Shown: positions 1-10,582 of the stretch, in pieces
Layout of the letters: every line of letters begins with the position of its first letter
Numbering within the stretch: position 1 is the first letter of the stretch
Source: an uncultured Rickettsiales bacterium
GTDB lineage: Bacteria; Pseudomonadota; Alphaproteobacteria; Rickettsiales; UBA1997
Length of the DNA stretch: 59,949 nucleotides
Direction of reading: 5' to 3'
Assembly: GCA_905478165.1 (NCBI GenBank)
Contig: CAJQHK010000017.1
Location: 1 to 59,949 of the forward strand
Position numbers and translations under genes: made by a program
Notes under the pieces: model-generated
Told to the model about the DNA's origin: nothing
Seen by the model: only the letters and a program-made list of their open reading frames with translations
Databases searched by the model: none

Positions 1-359
<359 letters not shown>

Positions 360-568
360 TGTATGCATAATTTACATGCAGTATAAAGTTAATTATTTTT
401 TTAATCATATGTGAATTAATTATCCTTAATTGGATTTTCTAACTCTTTCTAACTAAAGAGTCGAGTAGTATATTTCTACTCGGTAGAGTTTTAACAAACT
501 TAATTTATTATGATCTCATAATGTGTCAATTATTTCGATGATCTCATCTTTTGATGAGTAATATTTAT

Positions 569-688
569 TGGCTTGATGATCATAGCATCATGGACCCACT
601 TGATACATTCCGAACTCGCCAGTGAAACGTGAGTTGCGCCGATGGTACTTGGTTTTTTAGCCTGGGAGAGTAGGTCATCATCAAGCTT
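569..688 (+). rRNA. rrf: 5S rRNA
   Basis: 5S-like core 'catggacccacttgatacattccgaactcgccagtgaaacgtgagttgcgccgatggtacttgg...cctgggagagtaggtcatc', closed by the terminal stem gcttgatgat/atcatcaagc. Located downstream of 23S. Confidence 0.93.
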
Positions 689-934
689 ATAAATATTACT
701 CATTAGAAATTCCTGATTACCCATGAAAAAAAATTATTGTATCTAAAAAACAAGCTATTATTATTTTTAATCCATGCACGTTACGGTAATTGTTACTATC
801 AAAATTAGGATTATTTCTATCAGATTTAGAATGTTTGTTGCACCCTCAATGACGAGTTTTGCCACCTCCTAAAGATCTTTGCATTTATAATATACTCTTT
901 AGTCGTTTTAGTAACATCAGGGTGGTACCAAATA

Positions 935-1906
935 TTACAAGGTTGATAAAAAGTCACTAAACTCAAGCTCCCCCTCTAACTCCACTTCTATATCTAAAAA
1001 TTTAATCTTATCTTGATACTTTTTATCCATTCTTATCCAGTCCTTTTTTGTAGTCACCAGTTCTAAATTATGTTTTTTTGCTAATTTTGTTAATCTTTGT
1101 AAATCATTTTGACTGTATTGATAATGATCAGCAAATGAAAATTTTTTCTTAATATTGGCGCCAGAATTTTTTAAACTTTTAAAGAATTTATCAGGATGGC
1201 CTATTCCAGCAAAAGCAAGAACGTCCTTATCAATAAAATCTTCACCATTGATAATTTTTAATTTAGCATTAATAAGTTTTTTACCTTTACAAAATCTCTT
1301 TTTAATATTTTTTCGATCCTCATTGATTATAATAATTATATCTGCCCTTTTAACACCAATTGCGATAAACTCTCTTAGAGGGCCGGCAGGAAAGGTTAAT
1401 TCATTACCAAAACCGTAATAACCATCTACTACTAAAATTGAAAGATCTTTTTTCCAAGAAAAATTTTGAAAACCATCATCAATAATTAAAAACTCATTTT
1501 TTGAGAATTCTTTTTGTTCTAAAATTTTAGAAGTAATTTTGTGACAAATAAATGAATCAGAGCAACCCTTCAAGAGCAAAGCCTCGTCACCAACATCTGT
1601 AGCTGTATGTTTATGATTTAATTTAGTCAGATTTTTAATCTCACCACCATAACCCTTGCTTAAATAGGAAAATTTTATTCCTTTTTTTTTAAGTAAATTG
1701 CCAACCTTAAGGGTTACAGGCGTTTTTCCTGCCCCACCTAAAGTTAAGTTAGCAATACAAATAGTTTTAATTTTTTGTTTTTTATTTTGATAGAGAGTTA
1801 TCTGAAGAATTATCTTAAAAAGATAACCAATTTGATAAAAGAAAGATAGTGGAAGTAAAAAATGCGCTATTAAAGACTTTTCTTGCCAAAACTTTGGAGT
1901 TTTCAT
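935..1906 (-). CDS. lpxK: Tetraacyldisaccharide 4'-kinase
   Basis: ORF with LpxK features: 'NLTLGGAGKTPVTLKVGNLLKKKG...LSKGYGG', 'DDGFQN', 'PAGPLREF'. Confidence 0.93.
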   Translation of the reverse strand: MKTPKFWQEKSLIAHFLLPLSFFYQIGYLFKIILQITLYQNKKQKIKTICIANLTLGGAGKTPVTLKVGNLLKKKGIKFSYLSKGYGGEIKNLTKLNHKHTATDVGDEALLLKGCSDSFICHKITSKILEQKEFSKNEFLIIDDGFQNFSWKKDLSILVVDGYYGFGNELTFPAGPLREFIAIGVKRADIIIIINEDRKNIKKRFCKGKKLINAKLKIINGEDFIDKDVLAFAGIGHPDKFFKSLKNSGANIKKKFSFADHYQYSQNDLQRLTKLAKKHNLELVTTKKDWIRMDKKYQDKIKFLDIEVELEGELEFSDFLSTL

Positions 1907-2751
1907 GAAGATGTATTAGCTGACAAAAAATGTAGAAATTTATTATTAATGTAGTGCCCAGGCTTTTTGACCTCAAAATGTCCAAGAATATATTGTCCAA
2001 ACAAATTAATATCACCAATAAAATCAAGAGCCTTATGCCTAGCTAATTCATTCTCATAACGCAAACCACCTTCATTTAAAATACCATTTTCACCAATAAT
2101 TATTGCATTATCAAGAGATCCTCCCTTGCCAAGACCTAATTTTTTAATTTGCTCAACGTCTCTCTCAAAAGCAAAAGTTCGAGCTCGACATAAGTCGCTT
2201 CTAAAGGAGTGAAATTTTGGATCAAAGGAGATGTTTTCCTTACCGACCACCCTGTGAACAAAATCAATCTCCAAATCAAAAGAAAATTTATCAGATGGAG
2301 ATATTTTAATTTTCTTATCACCTTCTTCAAATAGAATTTCCTTTTTAATTTTAAGAATTTTTGGTGGTAAATTTTGCTTCTTTACTCCTGCAGATTCTAA
2401 TAAAAAGACGAATGGCTCAGAACTGCCATCGACAATTGGCATCTCCTCTCCGTCCATCTCAATGATTAGATTATTAATACGAGAACCCCAAATAGCAGCC
2501 ATAAAATGCTCAATAGTTGAGACTGAAACTTGATCAGAATTAGAAATCGTAGTTCCGAGTTGAGCCTTGGTTACATTTCTATAATCAGCAATAATAACAT
2601 TATTTTTATCTGCAATATCAGACCTTCTAAAGATAATACCATGATTATCAGGGGCTGGATATAGATTTACATTAGTCTCTTTGCCACTATGTAAGCCTAT
2701 GCCAGAAAAACTAATTTCATTTGCAATTGTATTTTGTTTATCACTGAACAT
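1903..2751 (-). CDS. lpxC: UDP-3-O-acyl-N-acetylglucosamine deacetylase
   Basis: ORF with LpxC motifs 'SFSGIGLHSGKE', 'STIEHFMAAIWG', 'EMPIVDGSS', 'NELARHKALDFIGD'. Confidence 0.96.
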   Translation of the reverse strand: MFSDKQNTIANEISFSGIGLHSGKETNVNLYPAPDNHGIIFRRSDIADKNNVIIADYRNVTKAQLGTTISNSDQVSVSTIEHFMAAIWGSRINNLIIEMDGEEMPIVDGSSEPFVFLLESAGVKKQNLPPKILKIKKEILFEEGDKKIKISPSDKFSFDLEIDFVHRVVGKENISFDPKFHSFRSDLCRARTFAFERDVEQIKKLGLGKGGSLDNAIIIGENGILNEGGLRYENELARHKALDFIGDINLFGQYILGHFEVKKPGHYINNKFLHFLSANTSS

Positions 2752-3053
2752 TATTTAAATTATCTATTTTTAGATTTTTCTAGGAATAATTCTTCCACTT
2801 CATTTCTATTTTATTTTTAGTTATGGCATATTTTTAGCCAACTACTCAACTCCTTAATGACACCAAACCACATGTCACACCCAGATAAAATAACATCTCT
2901 TTTTGGCAAATAAAATAATCCCCCCCTTTTTTTTCTACACTATTTTTTAGAAGAGATGTCAAGGTAACGGATGTAGATAGGATGATTCCTGCTATCGTCT
3001 AGTTTTACACCATACTGTCATTTTTTGGGGGTAAAATATTCTAAAAATGAGTA

Positions 3054-4919
3054 CTATCCTGCCATTAATTTATTCAACCTAACCGTAAAATCCTTAACAT
3101 CAATAACATCTTCTCCGGCACTAATACAGGCTTGATCAAAAAGAGTTTTAATATTATCTTTTATATTCTCTATTTTACCAGAATCCGCGATATTATCCTG
3201 TAAGGATTTAATAATAGAATGATTAGGGTTGATCTCTAAAATTTTAGCAGAAATTGAAGGAATTTGATTTTGCTCTTTCAAATATCTTTCCATTCTAATG
3301 TCCATAGACCCGCTATCAACAGCTAAACACACTGGACTAGAGGTTAGTTTATTAGAAATTTTTACGTCTTTAATTTTATCTCCTAAAATTTCTTTAGCCA
3401 ATTTTATCAAGCCAGCTAAGTCGCTATTAGTGACGTCCTTAATATCTTTATTTTTTTTATCATCAGAAGATTCTTCTTTTTTACCATCCAAATTAATATC
3501 GGCTCTAGTTGCTGAAACAAATTCCTTTTCCTTATATACGTTAGAAACTGTAACCCAAAAATCATCAACCGCATCAGTTAGAAACAAAACGTCTGCCCCC
3601 TTATCAGAAAAACCTTCCAATTGCGGACTATCTTTAATTTTTTTAACTGATTCACCAGTTAAGAAATAAATTTTATTTTGACCTTCTTTAGAATTTTTAA
3701 AATATTCTTGTAAAGAAATTAATTTATCAGGAGAATTTAAGCTATAGAAACGCGATAAACTAAGAATCTTATCTTTAAATTCACTAGATTCACAAAGACC
3801 CTCTTTAAAAACGGCTCCAAAATTATTCCAAAATTTTAGATATTTTTCCTCATCTTTTTTAGATATTTTTTCTAACTCAGATAATACCTTCTTGATAAGA
3901 GATTTTTTAATCTTTTCTAGAATCAGATTATGCTGCAAAGATTCGCGACTAACATTTAAAGGTAAATCCTCGGAATCAACCAAACCCCTCATAAATCTTA
4001 GCCAAGCTGGTACAAGATTTAAATCTTCGCTAATAAAAACCTTTTTAACATAAAGCTTCACACTACCTTTTCTATCTGGATGAAAAAGATCAAAAGGCTT
4101 CATACCAGGAATAAAAAGTAGGTTAGTATATTCAATAGCACCTTCGGCCTTAGTATGAATGGTCATATATGGCTCGCCAGGTAAATGAGAGATATTTTTG
4201 TAAAAATTTTCATACTCTTCCTTAGAAACCTCTGCTTTAGGTCTAGACCAAAGTGCTCTGGTAGAATTTAAAATTTCCTTCTCACCCTTTTCATCAATAT
4301 GCTCAATTTTAACATTAATATGATCAGAATAAGTCTTGACTACATGCTTAATGTGAAAAATGTCTAAAAAGTCTTTTTCATCCTTTTTTAAGTGCAAAAT
4401 GATTTTAGTCCCTATTTCAGTTTTATCAGATTGGTCAATTTCAAAATTACCAGCACCTGTTGAGCTCCACTTAAAAGACTCGTCACTATCATATTTTTTT
4501 GACTCGACAACTATTTTTTCAGAAATCATGAAGGCAGAATAAAAGCCAACACCAAATTGCCCAATTAACTCTACATCCTTCTTGTTTTCTCCAGTTAAAG
4601 ACTTTATAAAATTTTCAGTTCCAGATTTGGCAATTGTTCCAAGATTTTCTTTAAGATCCTCCTCATTCATCCCAACGCCATTATCTTCAATGGTAAAAGT
4701 TTTTGCCTCTTTATCGAATGAAATATTAATTTTTAATTCCTCATCCTCTTTTAAAATACCAGATTCTTGAGAAGATAAATAACGAATTTTATCGCAAGCA
4801 TCAGAAGCATTAGATATAAGCTCTCTTAAAGCGACATCCTTATTGGTATATAGCGAGTTAATCATAAGGTTCAAAACCTTACTTATCTCAACATCAAATT
4901 CATATTTTTTTACAGTCAT
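3054..4919 (-). CDS. htpG: Chaperone HtpG (Hsp90)
   Basis: 621-aa ORF: 'ALRELISNASDACDKIRYLS', 'DNGVGMNEEDL', 'IGQFGVGFYSAFM', 'LPLNVSRESLQ'. Confidence 0.98.
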   Translation of the reverse strand: MTVKKYEFDVEISKVLNLMINSLYTNKDVALRELISNASDACDKIRYLSSQESGILKEDEELKINISFDKEAKTFTIEDNGVGMNEEDLKENLGTIAKSGTENFIKSLTGENKKDVELIGQFGVGFYSAFMISEKIVVESKKYDSDESFKWSSTGAGNFEIDQSDKTEIGTKIILHLKKDEKDFLDIFHIKHVVKTYSDHINVKIEHIDEKGEKEILNSTRALWSRPKAEVSKEEYENFYKNISHLPGEPYMTIHTKAEGAIEYTNLLFIPGMKPFDLFHPDRKGSVKLYVKKVFISEDLNLVPAWLRFMRGLVDSEDLPLNVSRESLQHNLILEKIKKSLIKKVLSELEKISKKDEEKYLKFWNNFGAVFKEGLCESSEFKDKILSLSRFYSLNSPDKLISLQEYFKNSKEGQNKIYFLTGESVKKIKDSPQLEGFSDKGADVLFLTDAVDDFWVTVSNVYKEKEFVSATRADINLDGKKEESSDDKKNKDIKDVTNSDLAGLIKLAKEILGDKIKDVKISNKLTSSPVCLAVDSGSMDIRMERYLKEQNQIPSISAKILEINPNHSIIKSLQDNIADSGKIENIKDNIKTLFDQACISAGEDVIDVKDFTVRLNKLMAG

Positions 4920-5055
4920 TATTTTAATAAGTAAATTATTTAAAGTAGTTTTTGATTAATTGAAGCTTCCTGAATTGTCTCTAAAAAACTTAGTGATGTA
5001 ATTTGGAGAGTTCCTGATTATCAATTATCTTAATATAAGAATTAATTAAAAATAT

Positions 5056-6021
5056 TCAACAAGATATTTTTTGCAATCTCCTTCTTTCATTTCTCATTTT
5101 CTCAAAATCATCTCCAGCGTGATAAGATGAGCGAGTTAACGGGCTAGCAGAAACCATCAAAAACCCCTTACTGTAAGCCATTTTTTCATAAAATTTAAAT
5201 TCATCAGGATGAATATAACTTTTTACTGGTGCGTGACGCATTGTAGGTCTTAAATATTGACCAATAGTAATAAAATCAACATCAGCGGATCGTAAATCAT
5301 CCATTACTTGCAAAATTTCTTCTTTTTTCTCCCCGAGACCAACCATTAATCCAGATTTAGTAAAAATCATAGGATCGATTTCTTTAACTGTTTTAAGAAG
5401 TGACAAGGAGTGAAAATATCTAGAACCGGGTCGAATTGCATGATAAAGTCCGGGAACCGTCTCAATATTATGGTTAAACACATCAGGCTTTGCAGCCACC
5501 ACTTTTTCAACTGCACCACGTTTACGAAGAAAGTCGGGCGTTAAAATTTCAATAGTAACTTTTGGGTTGGATTGACGTATTTTTTGAATTGATTCTACAA
5601 AATGATTGGCGCCACCATCAGGCAAATCATCACGATCTACTGAAGTAATTACGATATGATTAAGATCTAACTTGCCAACGGCGTCGGCAAGATTTTCAGG
5701 CTCTTTTGGGTCCAATTTACTTGGTTTTCCAGTGTCAATATTGCAAAAAGAGCAAGCTCTAGTGCAAATTGAGCCCATAATCATCACGGTCGCATGTTTT
5801 TTTGACCAACATTCCCCAATATTAGGGCATGCCGCCTCTTCACAAACAGTATTTAAATTTGAAGAGCGCATTAAGTCACGGGTTTCTTTAAAACCAGTTG
5901 AATTTGGCGCCTTAACCCTAATCCAGTTCGGCTTCCTTAAGAGACTTTCTTTTGGATGACTTTTAGCAAAGCCAAGCATATCCTTATTGTCGTTAATTTT
6001 TTCTACTATCTTTTCTTTCAT
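5056..6021 (-). CDS. lipA: Lipoyl synthase
   Basis: Radical-SAM motif '[10 protein letters not shown]' plus '[13 protein letters not shown]' cluster motif. Confidence 0.98.
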   Translation of the reverse strand: MKEKIVEKINDNKDMLGFAKSHPKESLLRKPNWIRVKAPNSTGFKETRDLMRSSNLNTVCEEAACPNIGECWSKKHATVMIMGSICTRACSFCNIDTGKPSKLDPKEPENLADAVGKLDLNHIVITSVDRDDLPDGGANHFVESIQKIRQSNPKVTIEILTPDFLRKRGAVEKVVAAKPDVFNHNIETVPGLYHAIRPGSRYFHSLSLLKTVKEIDPMIFTKSGLMVGLGEKKEEILQVMDDLRSADVDFITIGQYLRPTMRHAPVKSYIHPDEFKFYEKMAYSKGFLMVSASPLTRSSYHAGDDFEKMRNERRRLQKISC

Positions 6022-6098
6022 CTAAATAATTATTGAATTTTTAAAAAATATTAATGATACTAGATTTTTTGTAAAGTGTAAATTTAATTATTTAAGAA

Positions 6099-6305
6099 AT
6101 GGCTGAAGGTAAAGTAAGTAAAAATAGTCGTAAAAACAAACAGGTTGCTGTAAAAAAGAAGTTTAACGATAAAGAGGTTGAGCCAATTCTATATTACGGC
6201 GTGCACGCTGGTCATGGTAAATATATCTCAGCAAAATTCACAGGAACTAGTAACCTAGTGTGTGACGATGCTGGTAAACCAGTGATCTGGGATCAAATCC
6301 AATAG
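6099..6305 (+). CDS. Small conserved-looking hypothetical protein (68 aa, basic N-terminus)
   Basis: ORF 7 nt upstream of the following hydrolase gene, same strand. No family recognised. Confidence 0.6.
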   Translation: MAEGKVSKNSRKNKQVAVKKKFNDKEVEPILYYGVHAGHGKYISAKFTGTSNLVCDDAGKPVIWDQIQ

Positions 6306-6312
6306 ATTGTGA

Positions 6313-7074
6313 ATGCCTGAAATAATAATCACGGGTCCAGCTGGTAAGATTGAAGGAAGATATCATCAAAATAAAGATATTAAAGCCCCAGTTGCACTAG
6401 TTTTACATCCCCACCCACTTCATGGTGGAACAATGAATAATAAAGTCACCTATCACCTTTTTAAATCCTTTGTTGATAATGGCTTCTCAGTACTTCGTAT
6501 CAATTTTAGAGGAGTCGGAAAGTCTGAAGGTACATTTAATGACGGTGTTGGCGAGTTGCAAGATGCCACCGCCGCCCTCAACTGGCTTCATAGTAAAAAT
6601 ATGGAAGCTTCTATCTTTTGGTTAGCCGGATTTTCCTTTGGCTCTTGGGTTGGTTTACAAGCTATTATGAGGAGGCCAGATATCGAAAGATACATTCTTG
6701 CTGCACCACCAGCCTCTAAATATAATTTTAACTTCATTGTTCCCTGCTCTGCTTCCGGCATGATCATTCAAGGTACCGCAGACGACATTTCTCTTGAAAA
6801 AGATTCTAGTAAAATCGCTGACAAGCTCAATCTTCGTGAAGAAGCTGAAGTTAAATATAACGTAGTACCAGATGCTAACCACTTTTTTAGTGATCATTTA
6901 TCTGAATTTGATCGTTTAACCAATGATTACATAAAGGAAAGTATATTAGAGGATTCTGGTAAAGTTAAAAAAGTCAAAAGGGATCGAAGAAGAAGAAGAA
7001 GGAAGAAGAAGGATACTCCTCTGACCAGATCTGAACAATATAGGTCGCCAATTAAGCCTCTGTCCTCTTTATAA
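6313..7074 (+). CDS. Alpha/beta hydrolase with basic C-terminal tail
   Basis: 'LVLHPHPLHGGTMNNKV', 'RINFRGVGKSEG', nucleophile-elbow-like 'GFSFGSWV', 'DANHFF' histidine region. C-terminus 'KKVKRDRRRRRRKKKD'. Confidence 0.88.
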   Translation: MPEIIITGPAGKIEGRYHQNKDIKAPVALVLHPHPLHGGTMNNKVTYHLFKSFVDNGFSVLRINFRGVGKSEGTFNDGVGELQDATAALNWLHSKNMEASIFWLAGFSFGSWVGLQAIMRRPDIERYILAAPPASKYNFNFIVPCSASGMIIQGTADDISLEKDSSKIADKLNLREEAEVKYNVVPDANHFFSDHLSEFDRLTNDYIKESILEDSGKVKKVKRDRRRRRRKKKDTPLTRSEQYRSPIKPLSSL

Positions 7075-7321
7075 ATATTACCCCCAAGAGCAGAGTGCTG
7101 AAAGTGAGATAATTAACGCAATTCCATAATTTTATATCAAACTGGCTCTGCACGACCTATTCACAAAACTCTAAAACTCAAAAAATTTAATAGTTTATTT
7201 TTTAAGAGGGATTTTTTAAAGTTAGTAAGAGTTTAAAAAAGAATTTTTAGTAAACTAGTCTAACATGATTTAGAATATTTTGGGACGAGGGCAGTTTTCG
7301 TTTAGAAGTTCTGTAAAAATA

Positions 7322-8578
7322 TTAATATTCTAAAAAATACCTACTCTCAGAGTCAATAACCTTAAAATTATCATCACCAACCGATAAAATGGCAAAATTT
7401 CTCTGAACTATCCCATTGTCTAAAAATCTAAAAGTGCCATCAACACCCTCAAATCCAGACTTATTAAGAATAAAATCTTCCAATTCTATATCGCTATTTT
7501 TATATGCTAGATTGGCAACAGCCCAAACCATGTCATAAACAACACTTGTTACTCTATTAGGAATTTTTTGAAAATTATCATAATATAAATACTCATATTG
7601 TTTGTAAACTTCTGGATTAGAAGAGGAGATCCAAGAACCTTTTGCATTGGCATTATAAATAGTGGAGGCCTTATCCCATTCTTTTAATCCAAGAATTTGA
7701 ATCTCTCTTTTGTCAACATTATTTTCCTCTATTAATTTAAGTATTAAATCTAGATTATCTCCAGAGTCTGCTACTAAAATAGAGTCAGAATAAATTTTAT
7801 CTTCATTAGAAATAGGTATTTCAGCTAAGGACTTGACCTTATCCTCTTCACTTAAATCTTCATAAGCATTTTGTGAAATAGAGTAAGAATTAACAACTTT
7901 AGCAACAGAATTACTTATCTGCTTCTTATCATTATAGAAACTGCTGGAAATGAAATAAGCACCTTTTCTTGTAGATGTCTCTCTGAGGGAGTTTGCAACT
8001 TTTAGGCCATAAGAATTGTTTGGAGCTAGTATAGAAAAACTACCTATACCCTTATCAATACTATATTCTATCAACCTTTCAATTTGCTGATCAATTGCAA
8101 CCCCAGCAATAAAAACGTTCTTTTTGTTCGTCAAATTATCGTTATTGGATAAAGATAGTAATATGACATCTTTTTTTGAAACTATGTCTATTGCTGATTC
8201 TGTGGCAGTACTAAATAATGGACCAATAATAATTTTTATACCTCTACTAACGATATCCCTAACTGCCTTTCTTGTGCCGAACTCAGTGCCCTTACTGTCA
8301 AAAATCACCAACTCAATTCTTTGCTTAGGATCGTTCTTATATAGCGATAGATGTGCGGCACTTAATAAATCATTACCAATATCACTATACTTTCCTGTTA
8401 ATGGCAATAATATTGCAACCTTGGTCTTTCTTTTAAAGATAGCATCTAGAAAGCCACCATCATAGGATTCAAATTTTTTCTTAACATCTTGACTAAGAAT
8501 ACTATCATCTGGCATCTCAACTAGATTTGATGTCTTGCAAGAGCACAAAAAAAGAAAGACTATTAAAAATTGTTTCAT
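7322..8578 (-). CDS. Periplasmic-binding-protein-fold lipoprotein (penicillin-binding protein activator / LivK-like)
   Basis: Lipobox-like 'FLFLCSC', then 'KVAILLPLTGKYSDIGNDLLSAAHLSL', 'IIGPLFSTATESA'. Confidence 0.78.
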   Translation of the reverse strand: MKQFLIVFLFLCSCKTSNLVEMPDDSILSQDVKKKFESYDGGFLDAIFKRKTKVAILLPLTGKYSDIGNDLLSAAHLSLYKNDPKQRIELVIFDSKGTEFGTRKAVRDIVSRGIKIIIGPLFSTATESAIDIVSKKDVILLSLSNNDNLTNKKNVFIAGVAIDQQIERLIEYSIDKGIGSFSILAPNNSYGLKVANSLRETSTRKGAYFISSSFYNDKKQISNSVAKVVNSYSISQNAYEDLSEEDKVKSLAEIPISNEDKIYSDSILVADSGDNLDLILKLIEENNVDKREIQILGLKEWDKASTIYNANAKGSWISSSNPEVYKQYEYLYYDNFQKIPNRVTSVVYDMVWAVANLAYKNSDIELEDFILNKSGFEGVDGTFRFLDNGIVQRNFAILSVGDDNFKVIDSESRYFLEY

Positions 8579-8579
8579 T

Positions 8580-9617
8580 TTATTTTTTATTTGTGAGCTG
8601 CCTCAATCTAGACGCAGTTCTTTGAAAGAGATCAGATAATAAACCATCATGATATATTTTATCAATTGAATTTTGTGATAAAATAACTAATTTTATATTA
8701 TTTTCGTAAGCCTCATCAATAAAAGAAATAAACCTCTTGGTTTCGTTATTATAATGATTACCTAGCTCAGGTATGTTTTTAATAAAAATGATGTTAAAAT
8801 ATTTACAAATCTCTATAAAATCCACAACCCCCAAATTATCACCAAAAAAATTTTCAAAATCAATTAGCGCAATATTATGATGACTATCTTTAATGGTAAT
8901 TTTTCTACCCAGCACACACTTTGTCCATATTTCCATTTTAGCTCCAGATAAACTACCTTCCAAAACTTGATTGAATAACTTTTTGTTAAAATTATTTATT
9001 GGGTATAAAAAATTATTATCAAGATTTACATTAGAAGAGCGATAATCCCTCTTACCATCTAAACTCAATATCTGACATTCATTGAGCAGGGTATCTTTGA
9101 CAAATTCTAAAAAATATTGTCTCTGAATACCGTCCTTATATAAACTTAAAGGGTGTGAATTTGAAGTAAAAATTACTAAAATATGTTTTTTAAAAATATA
9201 TTTAAAAACGTCACTTAAAATCATGGCATCGACAATGTCATGAATCTGAAACTCGTCTAAACACAAAACCTTAGCACCTCCCAAGATATTGTTAATAGTA
9301 ATCTCTAAGACATTGTTCTTCCTGCTGGAGTCAGACCTGATATTATGTAACTCCCTATGTATAGTTTGTACAAAATCATTAAAATGAAAATATTTTTTAT
9401 CCTTTTTAATTAAATTAAAAAAATAACTCATCAACATGGACTTGCCCCTACCTACTTGACCATAAATATAAAGACTTTGAGGCTTTTTCGGGGAAAATAT
9501 TCTGCTACAAATACTCTCTTTTCTATTGGACGATTTAGATAGTTTTTCTAATTCCTGAAAAACAGGTATTTGGTTCTTATCGAGAGTAAATATTTTGGAA
9601 TTAAAAAATAACTGCAT
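8580..9617 (-). CDS. zapE: Cell division protein ZapE / AFG1-family ATPase
   Basis: Walker A 'GQVGRGKSMLMSYFF', 'HFNDFVQTIH', Walker B 'LCLDEFQIHDIVDAMIL'. Confidence 0.92.
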   Translation of the reverse strand: MQLFFNSKIFTLDKNQIPVFQELEKLSKSSNRKESICSRIFSPKKPQSLYIYGQVGRGKSMLMSYFFNLIKKDKKYFHFNDFVQTIHRELHNIRSDSSRKNNVLEITINNILGGAKVLCLDEFQIHDIVDAMILSDVFKYIFKKHILVIFTSNSHPLSLYKDGIQRQYFLEFVKDTLLNECQILSLDGKRDYRSSNVNLDNNFLYPINNFNKKLFNQVLEGSLSGAKMEIWTKCVLGRKITIKDSHHNIALIDFENFFGDNLGVVDFIEICKYFNIIFIKNIPELGNHYNNETKRFISFIDEAYENNIKLVILSQNSIDKIYHDGLLSDLFQRTASRLRQLTNKK

Positions 9618-9620
9618 TTA

Positions 9621-10454
9621 CTAAGATAAGAATTGGTACAGCTCGCCGGATTCAATTAACTTAAAATTCTTACCCTGTATATCCAAATCCATACTCTGTA
9701 TTACATCCAACTCCTTTTGAGTAGGAACAATAGAAACAATAATTACCTCAGCGTTGGGATCGGCAATCCTTCTTTTTACAAAATAAGAGTGAATATTTTT
9801 TAAATATTTCGGATTAGAAAGGTAGTTAAAATATTTTTGTATCCTGTCAAAAAAAATATCTTTAGCATTATTCTGGTTTTCGACAGAAGAGTTACCTCTA
9901 AATTCCCTAATAAATTGTAATAATTTAGTATCAATTATTATATTAAAATCCTGTCTTTTAACAAAAAAAGAAAAGGGTAGAATTTTAACCTCTGAAGCAA
10001 CCAAAGAGTGACTAAAATAATCAATTTCAGACTTAATATTGTGCGACTGTAGAATATACTCTATATAATTATGATGTTCACTGATATTTAAAATTGTAGA
10101 TTTAGATCTTTTAAACTCAATTGCAGGAATATCCAATTGATGATAATGCAAATAATCAATCTGATTAGAAATTTTTGTAAGATAATCGTATATCTTATCG
10201 GTTCTTTGGTCTAGATCTTTTTTTATATCCTTGTTCTCAATTTTAATAGAATCTTCTGGATGAGGATTTTCTAATAAATGTTTTTTACTCTCATACTCCA
10301 AGACAACTCCTTTTCTTACTGCAATCTCGTCCTCTAACCTATCCTCATAAAATTTCAACTCTTCATCAACAATTTGTTTGTATTTATAAAATTTAAATAA
10401 AATAAATGCTGATAGAGCTACTAATATTAAAATTACTGAGATATAGATAACCAT
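9621..10454 (-). CDS. Membrane-anchored coiled-coil protein; possible highly diverged RmuC-like protein
   Basis: N-terminal TM helix, charged coiled-coil, then 'FNIIIDTKLLQF...VIIVSIVPTQKEL' arranged like RmuC. The RmuC assignment is tentative. Confidence 0.45.
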   Translation of the reverse strand: MVIYISVILILVALSAFILFKFYKYKQIVDEELKFYEDRLEDEIAVRKGVVLEYESKKHLLENPHPEDSIKIENKDIKKDLDQRTDKIYDYLTKISNQIDYLHYHQLDIPAIEFKRSKSTILNISEHHNYIEYILQSHNIKSEIDYFSHSLVASEVKILPFSFFVKRQDFNIIIDTKLLQFIREFRGNSSVENQNNAKDIFFDRIQKYFNYLSNPKYLKNIHSYFVKRRIADPNAEVIIVSIVPTQKELDVIQSMDLDIQGKNFKLIESGELYQFLS

Positions 10455-10582
10455 TAGATTGATTTAAAATTTAGAAGAATCTTAGAGATTGATGTAATAA
10501 TAAATTATATATTTAACAACTCAAGAAATATGAAAATCAACTATTTATATTCATCATTATCTTTTTATATATGAATAATATT

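Noticed and set aside
530-724. 64-aa ORF on the minus strand
   Set aside because: Antisense to the 5S rRNA and its flanking stem; not a credible protein.
2752-3053. 300-bp lpxC-htpG intergenic region as a hidden gene or RNA
   Set aside because: Only C/T-rich and AT-rich low-complexity sequence seen; no ORF or convincing structure.
3298-3669. 123-aa plus-strand ORF inside htpG
   Set aside because: Antisense shadow ORF of a clearly conserved gene; low-complexity Ser/Leu composition. Same for 4360-4542 and 4582-4770.
6966-7020. GAA/AGA tract as a phase-variable microsatellite
   Set aside because: The repeat is imperfect and triplet-based, so length changes would not switch frame; kept only as part of the basic-tail finding.
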